Assembly: GCF_007828955.1 (NCBI RefSeq)
Contig: NZ_VIVR01000001.1
Location: 4,092,001-4,156,000, forward strand
Source of the DNA: Kitasatospora atroaurantiaca
GTDB lineage: Bacteria; Actinomycetota; Actinomycetes; Streptomycetales; Streptomycetaceae
Direction: 5' to 3'
DNA length: 64,000 bases
A program made the translations under genes and the position numbers. The notes beneath the pieces were generated by a model. The model was given only the letters and a program-made list of their open reading frames with translations. It was not told the origin of the DNA and searched no databases. Positions 1 to 5,994 of this stretch are shown here, piece by piece (the first letter of the stretch is position 1; every line of letters begins with the position of its first letter).

Positions 1-2
1 CC

Positions 3-575
3 GACTGGGCCGCTGCGCAGCAGGCGGGGGCGGTCGACAACCGGACCGGAGCCGAGCTGATCGCCCGGATGCTGGTCGGCGCTGCGGAGCTGCAGTTGAT
101 GTGCCGAATGGCGGCGGTGGACGGGGCTTTCGCCATGGGCATGGGCCGGATCGACCGGTGCACGCTCGAAGGCCCTGCCGCCTGTCACCTGGCGGCACCG
201 CAGGGCATCGAGCCGGATTGGCTCCTCCAGGAGACCGTGCGTCGGATCAGGGCTTTCGGCGCCCTCCCGTTCGCGATCTCTCCCTATCGGGACAGGGTGA
301 CTCTGACGCCCGCCGGTGCCGCTCAGCTGAACGGTTCGAAGACCGGCGAGCGACGGGAGATCCTTCTGCGCGTCAACGGCCGCCGCAGTTCGCGCGACAT
401 TGCCTTCCTGCTAGGGCGGAGCCTCTACGCCGTCACGGTGGAACTCTCGCGGCTGCTGGGCGAAGGGCTGGTCGAGGTTACGCACCGGGCCGCCAGCGAG
501 CTGCCACTGCGCCGGCGCGGTACCAGCGGGATCAACGACGCTCTTCCCCTGCGGCCGGCGGTCGATCGCCGGTGA
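3..575 (+). CDS. C-terminal part of a winged-helix-like protein, cut by the left edge
   Basis: The frame is open from base 3 to a TGA at 573-575, so the start lies outside the window; 190 residues are visible. The segment translated from about base 354 (LLRVNGRRSSRDIAFLLGRS followed by a second helix and LLGEGLVEV) looks like a winged helix-turn-helix: helix, RR/S-rich turn, recognition-like helix, then a beta wing. There are no membrane segments. It lies 109 bp upstream of two roadblock/LC7-type genes on the same strand and is probably co-transcribed with them. A role as DNA-binding partner of the roadblock proteins is inference from position; no named family was recognised with certainty. 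Confidence 0.7.
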   Translation, partial: DWAAAQQAGAVDNRTGAELIARMLVGAAELQLMCRMAAVDGAFAMGMGRIDRCTLEGPAACHLAAPQGIEPDWLLQETVRRIRAFGALPFAISPYRDRVTLTPAGAAQLNGSKTGERREILLRVNGRRSSRDIAFLLGRSLYAVTVELSRLLGEGLVEVTHRAASELPLRRRGTSGINDALPLRPAVDRR

Positions 576-684
576 CGGACTCCCGCCGTCGGGCCGGGCG
601 ATCAGCTGTCACATGTGACTCCAGAACAGTCAGATCGAGCACGTCGGTCGGGACCGGCCCCGGCGGCAAAGGAACAGGAGAGTT

Positions 685-1083
685 GTGGTTCTCAGAAGTG
701 ACGAGCTGGTCGCCGAGATGCGGGAGCTCCGGGACCGGGTCGTAGGCATCACGGACGTGGTCGTGGCCTCGGCCGACGGCTTGCTGATCACGGCAGAGAC
801 GGACGCCGCCGTCGACGGTGAATGCCTGGCCGCTCTCACCGCCGCCGCGCTCAGCATCGCCCGCCGAACGGGGGAGAACACGGGCAAGGGACAACTCCAG
901 CACACGGTGGCGCGGTTCAGTGACGGCTATCTGGTGGCGCGAGCGGTCGGTGACATGGCGTTGATGGCGGTGCTCGGCGACTCCGGCATGGATGTGAATC
1001 GACTCCATGCCGAGTCGCAGGCCAGCACCGAGCGGATCGGTTTCCTGCTCACCGCAGAGAACGCGGCCGCTCCGCACAGCTGA
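685..1083 (+). CDS. Roadblock/LC7-domain protein
   Basis: This 132-residue protein starts at GTG 685, four bases after the AGGAG at 676-680. The whole protein fits one roadblock/LC7 fold: an N-terminal helix (ELVAEMRELRDRV), a beta strand with the typical VVVASADGLLI pattern, a central helix rich in Ala, then strands (VARFSDGYLVARAV and DMALMAVLGDSG) and a C-terminal helix. In actinomycetes such proteins occur in conservons (CvnB) and related loci, where they are thought to regulate small Ras-like GTPases. No CvnA kinase, DUF742 or GTPase gene is visible here, but the left edge cuts the locus. The neighbour at 1186 has the same fold, suggesting a heterodimer pair. Confidence 0.85.
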   Translation: MVLRSDELVAEMRELRDRVVGITDVVVASADGLLITAETDAAVDGECLAALTAAALSIARRTGENTGKGQLQHTVARFSDGYLVARAVGDMALMAVLGDSGMDVNRLHAESQASTERIGFLLTAENAAAPHS

Positions 1084-1185
1084 GCCCGATGAATTCGGGA
1101 CCGGGTCGCAAAGAACAGCAGGGCAGTCCCGGGCACGGACCGGATCCGGGTCCTGCCCTCACACGAATCCAGCAGGAGGAGCACG

Positions 1186-1623
1186 ATGAGCACGTCGGGA
1201 ACGCAGGGACCCCGGAGTATGTCCGACCGGGTGTTGAGCATGGTCAAGAGCCTCCGTGCGGAGGTTCCGGAGTGCGTTGCGTCCGGGGTCATCGACATGT
1301 CGACCGGAATGCTGCTCGCGGTGGAGACCGTCGATTCGCACCCGCCGGAGGTGCTCGACATGCTGGCGGCGGCCACCCTCGACCTGTTCCAGGGCCGGAA
1401 TGTGGTGATGATCGAGGGCATCTTCAAGGAACGCCGAGGAGTGGTGTCCGACCGGCATTACTTCCAGGAGATCCTCGTGAACAGCGACAACCTCGCCCAC
1501 CTCTTCCTGCGGGTCGACAGCGCCGACGAGGTCGTCGCCGTGGTCGTGTGCCGCAAGTCGGTGAACGTGGGCATGCTCTTCGCCCAAGCTCGAAGGGTGC
1601 TGAAGGACCACGGGCAACTGTGA
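1186..1623 (+). CDS. Second roadblock/LC7-like protein
   Basis: This 145-residue protein starts at ATG 1186 behind the very strong site GCAGGAGGAG. It resembles the preceding gene product in layout: amphipathic N-terminal helix (RVLSMVKSLRAEVPE), strand with ASGVIDMSTGMLLAVE, Ala/Leu helix, then two strands (VVMIEGIFKE and LAHLFLRVDSADEVVAVVVC) and a final helix. The match to roadblock is clear in shape but weaker in detail than for the 685-1083 product. The 102 bp gap and common orientation suggest one operon. It probably acts as a cytoplasmic scaffold or GTPase regulator. Confidence 0.7.
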   Translation: MSTSGTQGPRSMSDRVLSMVKSLRAEVPECVASGVIDMSTGMLLAVETVDSHPPEVLDMLAAATLDLFQGRNVVMIEGIFKERRGVVSDRHYFQEILVNSDNLAHLFLRVDSADEVVAVVVCRKSVNVGMLFAQARRVLKDHGQL

Positions 1624-1740
1624 CAGGCGTCCGGGCCTCACGAGCGGTCCTGTCCTGACCTCGGGCCGCGGGCGAGTGACCGCCCGGTGCCCGGCCGCCG
1701 ACGGCCGGCAGGGAGGCGCATATCGCCATATGTTTGCCTC

Positions 1741-1989
1741 ATGTCGGGTACTACACGCATCACGGTCACCTTGCCGACGGAGCAGGTGGCCGAGCTGAAG
1801 AAGCTCACGGACAACGTCTCCGGCTACGTCGCCGAGGCGGTCGCCCGCCAGATCCGGCACCAGCTGTTGGGTGAGGAGTTGCGCCGCTACGAGGACGAGC
1901 ACGGCGCGTTCACCGACGAGGAGCTGGCTGCCGCACAGGCCAGGATCTTCGGCTCGGTCGAGCCTGAGGGCCCGGCGAGCGCTGCGTGA
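1741..1989 (+). CDS. CopG/ribbon-helix-helix-type antitoxin
   Basis: This 82-residue protein starts at ATG 1741. The N-terminus (TRITVTLPTEQVAELKKL) is the classic ribbon-helix-helix strand: alternating polar/hydrophobic residues that contact DNA, followed by two helices (NVSGYVAEAVARQIRHQLL). The acidic C-terminal tail (YEDEHGAFTDEELAAA) is typical of antitoxins that wrap around a PIN-type toxin. A TATGTT box (1729-1734) six bases before the ATG, with no ribosome-binding site, suggests a leaderless transcript. The stop codon overlaps the GTG of a downstream toxin remnant (GTGA overlap), the usual coupling of type II toxin-antitoxin pairs. An orphan regulatory role is possible now that the toxin is degraded. 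Confidence 0.8.
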   Translation: MSGTTRITVTLPTEQVAELKKLTDNVSGYVAEAVARQIRHQLLGEELRRYEDEHGAFTDEELAAAQARIFGSVEPEGPASAA

Positions 1990-2075
1990 AAAACCGCCTT
2001 GAGACCGTCGTGCTGGACTCCCAAGGGCTGGCCGCCTGGATCTCGCAGGACCGGGGCACGCTCGCGAAGCCCTGA
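1986..2075 (+). pseudogene. Truncated PIN-domain toxin remnant
   Basis: GTG 1986 overlaps the antitoxin stop. The 29 codons read VKNRLETVVLDSQGLAAWIS and then stop at TGA 2073-2075. The VLDSQGL piece matches the first strand of PIN-domain toxins (VLDSEGL in many actinobacterial examples), which carries the first catalytic Asp; the remaining ~100 residues are absent. About 80 bp further on, another frame reads TIVISHGSGALRAALAG followed by VAVPAL (about 2155-2256), faintly like the usual C-terminal strand TSDPxDLxxLL. This suggests an internal deletion plus frameshift. The toxin is therefore almost certainly non-functional. The C-terminal resemblance is weak. Confidence 0.55.
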
Positions 2076-2264
2076 TCGGATCGCCGAACGCGCGAGCGCC
2101 GGGGTGGGCGGAGTGGCCTGCCCCGGCGCTCATCGTCCGCGGATCGTCAGACGACGATCAGACGATCAGGGCACGATCGTGATCTCCCACGGTTCGGGTG
2201 CACTGCGGGCTGCGCTCGCCGGCTCGGGAGGTGCGGTCGCGGTTCCGGCCCTCCGCCGCACCGG

Positions 2265-2984
2265 CTAGCGCGGGAGCCGCAGCGCCAGGCCGTCGAGGAC
2301 GACCTCCAGGCCGTAGGCGAACTTGCTGTCTCGGATCTCGACGGGATCGAGGTCCGCGGCTACGGCGTAGGGGTCGGCGAGGTGGTCGTGGCCCGCGGCG
2401 GCCTGTTGGGCGGCGGGCATGAGGCGGGCGATGAAGGCGGCCTCGGTCTCGCCGGAGCGGGCGACGGTGGTGAGCCAGGCCGCCTCGGTGGTGCTCATGC
2501 CGATGACGTAGGACAGGACGGTGTCGATCGCGCGGCTCGGCTCGGGGAAGCCGGCGGCGGTGAACAGGGCGGCCAGTCGCTCGGAGTAGGACATCAGGTT
2601 GGGGCCGAGGTAGGCGAGGCCCGCCTGGCCGAGGACCGAGGCCAGCCATGGGTGGTGCAGGGCCGTCGTCCGGAAGGACCGGGCGGCCTCGGTGGCGGCG
2701 GCGCGCCAGTCGGGGCTGTCGGCGGGCGGGACGGCGATCTCGGCGAAGACCTCGTCCACCGCGAGCTCCATCAGCTCGTCCTTGGTCGCGACGTGCCGGT
2801 AGAGGGAGGTCGCGCCGGCGTTCAGGCGGGCGCCGAGCTTGCGCATGCTGAGCGCCTCGACGCCCTCGCCGTCCAGCATGACGACCGCCTCGCGGACGAT
2901 CGCGGCCCGGCTGAGTGCGGGCTGGTCGGGCTCGCGCTGCTGCCGGGCCCACACGGACGGGATCGGGTTGGTCTTGGCGGCCAT
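2265..2984 (-). CDS. TetR-family repressor with TetR_C-type ligand domain
   Basis: This 239-residue protein starts at ATG 2984, with GAAGGAG just upstream; an upstream in-frame ATG at 3014 lacks a ribosome-binding site and would place coding DNA in the operator. An N-terminal helix-turn-helix lies at about residues 44-66 (LSMRKLGARLNAGATSLYRHV), and the rest is the all-helical ligand-binding and dimerisation domain. It is divergent from the DHA2 drug exporter at 3111 and shares a 126 bp spacer packed with GCGTAC-type repeats, so it very likely represses both genes until a ligand (drug or endogenous metabolite) binds. The ligand is unknown. Confidence 0.92.
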   Translation of the reverse strand: MAAKTNPIPSVWARQQREPDQPALSRAAIVREAVVMLDGEGVEALSMRKLGARLNAGATSLYRHVATKDELMELAVDEVFAEIAVPPADSPDWRAAATEAARSFRTTALHHPWLASVLGQAGLAYLGPNLMSYSERLAALFTAAGFPEPSRAIDTVLSYVIGMSTTEAAWLTTVARSGETEAAFIARLMPAAQQAAAGHDHLADPYAVAADLDPVEIRDSKFAYGLEVVLDGLALRLPR

Positions 2985-2999
2985 GGCGCTCCTTCGTGG

Positions 3000-3072
3000 G
3001 TACACCGTTCGCATTCAGCGTACAGGAATGAGGCTTGCGTACGCTGTTCTCTCATGCGTACAGTGTTCGCAT
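3000..3072. promoter_or_regulatory. Operator/promoter region between TetR and MFS genes
   Basis: An exact 8 bp inverted repeat, CAGCGTAC at 3016-3023 and GTACGCTG at 3039-3046, is flanked by a 15 bp direct repeat with 13 matches (GTACACCGTTCGCAT at 3000-3014; GTACAGTGTTCGCAT at 3058-3072). The core GCGTAC occurs at least three times. Such an array in a divergent TetR/target spacer is the expected position for the TetR operator; binding is inferred. Confidence 0.65.
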
Positions 3073-3110
3073 CGAAGGAACGTTGTGCGCAGGCCGGAAG
3101 GAAAAGCCCC

Positions 3111-4610
3111 ATGGAAACCCGCAATCCACGCCGCTGGTGGATCCTCATCGTGCTGTGCCTCAGCTCGCTGGTCCTGGTGATCGACAGCATGGCGCTGACC
3201 GTCGCGGTGCCGTCGATGACGGAGGACATCGGCGCGAGCGCCCAGGACGCCCAGTGGATCCTCGACTCCTACATCCTGGTCTTCGCGGGGCTCCTGCTCA
3301 CCTCCGGCAGTCTGGGTGACCGGTTCGGCCGCCGGAAGATCATGATCATCGGCCTGCTGCTCTTCGGGGCGGCGTCGTTGGCCGCGACCTTCTGCACCAA
3401 CCCCGGGGAGGTGATCGCCGCACGGGTCGCGATGGGCGTCGGCGGGGCCCTGATCATGCCCTCGACACTGTCGATCCTCATCACCGTCTTCGACGAGGAG
3501 GAGCGCGGCAAGGCGATGGCCGCGTGGGGCTCGGTGTCGATGCTCGGCCTGGTCGGCAGCCCGGTGCTCGGCGGTGTGCTGATCGACCACTTCTCCTGGC
3601 ACTCGATCTTCTTCATCAACGTCCCGGTCGTAGCGCTGGCCGTCCTGGCGGCCCTCGTCCTGATGCCGGAGTCGAAGGGCCCGTGGCAGAAGCCCGACCC
3701 GCTCGGCGCGGTGCTGTCCGCGGCCGGCATGACCGCCCTGGTCTGGTGGATCATCGAGCTCCCGCAGCACGGCGCCTTCGGCGGCCACTCGGCGATCACC
3801 CTGGCCGTCGCAGTCATCGCCCTCGGCGGGTTCGTGGTCTGGGAGAACGTCACCCCCGAGCCGATGGTGCCGCTGGTCCTGTTCAAGCACCGCAACTTCA
3901 GCGGTGGCTCGGTGTCGCTGGCCCTCGTGCAGATCGGCACCGGCGGCCTGCTGCTGGTGCTCACCCAGTACCTGCAGTTCGTGCTCGGCTACTCGCCGGT
4001 CAAGGCGGGCCTCGCGTTCGTGCCGCTGGCCGTCGCCGCGCTGGTCGGCAACACCGCCGGCGCCGGGCTCGCCGCGAGGATCGGCAACCGCTTCCTGGTG
4101 CTGGCCGGGATGCTGGTCATGGCCTGCTCCTTCGCGCTGCTGGCCACCGTCTCCTCCTCCACCGGCTTCGCGGTGCCGGCGGTCGCGCTCGGCCTGCTCG
4201 GTCTCGGAGCGGGCCTCGCGATGCCGGCCGCGGTCGGCGCGCTGATGGGCACCATCCCGGCGGAGAAGGCGGGCGTCGGGTCCGCTCTGAACGACACCAT
4301 CCAGCAGGCCGGCACCGCACTCGGCATCGCGATCCTCGGCTCGCTCCTGACCAGCGGCTTCGCCGCCGAGATGCCCGCCGACGCACCCGAGCAGGCGAAG
4401 CACTCGATCGCCGGCGCGCTGGCCCTCGCCCACGGCGACACCGGCCTGATCCGCGCCGCCCGCGAGGCCTTCACCACCTCGATGTCGACCACCTTCACCA
4501 TCAGCGCGATCGGTGTTCTCGCCGCCGCGCTGCTGGCCACCCTGGTCATGCGCGACACCAAGCCCGAGCCCGCCGCCGTCCCGGCGGGGGAGCCCGAACT
4601 CGCCGTCTGA
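3111..4610 (+). CDS. DHA2 (EmrB/QacA-type) drug:H+ antiporter
   Basis: This 499-residue protein starts at ATG 3111 behind GGAAGGAAAAG; the open frame extends far upstream but that part is antisense to the TetR gene. About fourteen hydrophobic segments are present, the usual number for the DHA2 branch of the major facilitator superfamily. Motif A (GSLGDRFGRRK) is at residues 67-77 and the antiporter motif C region (GLVGSPVLGGVL) at about 146-157. It sits in the cytoplasmic membrane and exports a hydrophobic compound against proton influx; the substrate cannot be read from sequence. It is divergent from, and presumably repressed by, the TetR protein encoded at 2265-2984, and is followed by a strong terminator. 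Confidence 0.93.
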   Translation: METRNPRRWWILIVLCLSSLVLVIDSMALTVAVPSMTEDIGASAQDAQWILDSYILVFAGLLLTSGSLGDRFGRRKIMIIGLLLFGAASLAATFCTNPGEVIAARVAMGVGGALIMPSTLSILITVFDEEERGKAMAAWGSVSMLGLVGSPVLGGVLIDHFSWHSIFFINVPVVALAVLAALVLMPESKGPWQKPDPLGAVLSAAGMTALVWWIIELPQHGAFGGHSAITLAVAVIALGGFVVWENVTPEPMVPLVLFKHRNFSGGSVSLALVQIGTGGLLLVLTQYLQFVLGYSPVKAGLAFVPLAVAALVGNTAGAGLAARIGNRFLVLAGMLVMACSFALLATVSSSTGFAVPAVALGLLGLGAGLAMPAAVGALMGTIPAEKAGVGSALNDTIQQAGTALGIAILGSLLTSGFAAEMPADAPEQAKHSIAGALALAHGDTGLIRAAREAFTTSMSTTFTISAIGVLAAALLATLVMRDTKPEPAAVPAGEPELAV

Positions 4611-4620
4611 CCTCGGCAGG

Positions 4621-4651
4621 AAGGCCGGTGCCCCCGGAGGGCACCGGCCTT
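4621..4651 (+). terminator. Intrinsic terminator after the MFS exporter
   Basis: A perfect 13 bp stem (AAGGCCGGTGCCC at 4621-4633 with its complement at 4639-4651) around a 5-base loop, followed by TCTT. Confidence 0.85.
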
Positions 4652-4708
4652 CTTCCGTTGCCGGTGCGCGCCGGGGTGCGGGGCCGGCTGTTCCCGGCGT
4701 GGGGCCCT

Positions 4709-5140
4709 CTAGCGGTCGCCGGGCTCGGGGGCGAGGCCGTCGGCGACCAGGCCGGCGAGTACCGCCTGACCCAGGGCGTGTACGGCGGACTGGGGGCGAA
4801 CCATCACGGTGAACTCCTTGATCCGGCCCACCTCGTCGAACTGGAGCAGGTCGATCCCATGGATCTGCTTGCCCTGCACGGCGGCCCGGAAGAGCAGGAT
4901 CACCGACGGAGCTTCTTCGCCGTCGGTACTGGTCTCGGCCGCGCCCTCGAAGTGACCGATGTAGCGGAAGTCCTCGAAGGTGCGCAGCAGGACGCCGAAG
5001 AGTCCCAGCACCATGGGCTTGCCCTCGAAGGGGGTGAACTTCACCGGGCTGTAGAGGCGGATGTCCTCGGTGAACAGGTCGTCCAGTGCGGCGAGATCGC
5101 TCTTCTCCACGGCGGCGCGGAAGCGTTCGGCAGTCTCCAT
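4709..5140 (-). CDS. SnoaL-like (NTF2-fold) protein
   Basis: This 143-residue protein has the SnoaL/NTF2 pattern: N-terminal helix METAERFRAAVEKSDLAALD, then LFTEDIRLYSPV, a helix with GLFGVLLRTFEDFRYIG, and three C-terminal strands (SVILLFRAAVQGKQIHGIDL, and GRIKEFTVMVRP). This cone-shaped fold binds small hydrophobic molecules and is used by polyketide cyclases, isomerases and ketosteroid-isomerase-like proteins. It is divergent from a PadR regulator and separated from it by a near-perfect dyad, so it is probably the target of that regulator, perhaps acting on or binding the inducing phenolic compound. The substrate is unknown. Confidence 0.85.
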   Translation of the reverse strand: METAERFRAAVEKSDLAALDDLFTEDIRLYSPVKFTPFEGKPMVLGLFGVLLRTFEDFRYIGHFEGAAETSTDGEEAPSVILLFRAAVQGKQIHGIDLLQFDEVGRIKEFTVMVRPQSAVHALGQAVLAGLVADGLAPEPGDR

Positions 5141-5151
5141 GACCCCTCCTG

Positions 5152-5187
5152 ATACTCAAGGATATGACTAGTCATTTTCTTGAGTAT
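5152..5187. promoter_or_regulatory. PadR operator dyad
   Basis: This is a 36 bp dyad. The outer arms are ATACTCAAG (5152-5160) and CTTGAGTAT (5179-5187), exactly complementary. The centre is the perfect 12 bp palindrome ATGACTAGTCAT (5164-5175). Sixteen of 18 symmetry-related base pairs match. It fills the gap between the divergent SnoaL-like and PadR genes and probably covers both promoters. Confidence 0.75.
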
Positions 5188-5226
5188 GATGCAGTGGCGG
5201 ACGAGGAAAGGGAAGGGGCTGCTTCG

Positions 5227-5796
5227 ATGGCCTTGCGACATGCCGTGCTGGCGGCGCTCCTGGACGGCGAGTACAGCGGCTACCAGCTGGCGAAGGCATT
5301 CGACGTCGGCGTCGCGAACTTCTGGCACGCCCTGCCCCAGCAGCTGTACGCCGAGCTGGCCAAGCTGGAGAAGGAAGGGCTGGTGGCGGGCCGGCAGGTG
5401 GTCCAGGAGACCCGGCCGAACAAGCGTCTGTTCCATGTCACCGACGCCGGCCGCGCCGAGCTGGAGAAGTTCGCCGCAGCCGCGTCGAAGCCCTCGTTCA
5501 TCCGCGACGATCTGCTCGTCAAGGTCCAGGCCGCCGACCGCATCGGCACCGAGCCGGTGATCGAACAGCTCGAGGAGCGGGCGTCCGCAGCCGAGGCGAA
5601 GGTCGAGCTTCTCGGCAAGCTGCTGCGGCAGCTGCGCGGCGATGCGGACGAGGAGGAGTTCCTACGCCGAGGCGAGCGGATCGGGCCGTACCTGACCTGC
5701 CTTCGAGGCCTGTCCTTCGAGCGGGAGCACCGGGACTGGTGCCTGCGGATCGCAGCCGTCCTACGGGAGAGGCAGACGACCCGCGCCGAGCGGTGA
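5227..5796 (+). CDS. PadR-family transcriptional regulator
   Basis: This 189-residue protein starts at ATG 5227 (AAGGGG upstream). The earlier in-frame ATG at 5164 lies inside the operator palindrome and is unlikely. The N-terminal winged helix (ALRHAVLAALLDGEYSGYQL followed by FDVG...WHALPQQLYAELAKLEKEGL) is diagnostic for PadR. The C-terminal half is helical (Vir_C-like, subfamily 2) with a LEERASAAEAKVELLGKLL coiled coil for dimerisation. It probably autoregulates and represses the divergent SnoaL-like gene through the dyad at 5152-5187. Confidence 0.92.
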   Translation: MALRHAVLAALLDGEYSGYQLAKAFDVGVANFWHALPQQLYAELAKLEKEGLVAGRQVVQETRPNKRLFHVTDAGRAELEKFAAAASKPSFIRDDLLVKVQAADRIGTEPVIEQLEERASAAEAKVELLGKLLRQLRGDADEEEFLRRGERIGPYLTCLRGLSFEREHRDWCLRIAAVLRERQTTRAER

Positions 5797-5994
5797 GGAC
5801 CAGTCCGACGTCGCCCCGGGCGACAGCCCGAGCGCCGGTTGGGTCCTGCCCGCGCCTACCCTCGCCTGCCCGGTGGCCGGTGCAGGAGAAATTCCACCGG
5901 CCCGGCAACCTGGTTCTGCTTCAATGTCCCGGCTGATCAATGGGGCGGCACCGCTCCACGGGGAGTCAGCCTTGGGGAATGAGGGGGGAGAAGC

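Noticed and set aside
2382..3110. Upstream extension of the MFS exporter frame
   Set aside because: It lies on top of the TetR gene and its promoter; ATG 3111 has the ribosome-binding site and begins the conserved MFS N-terminus.
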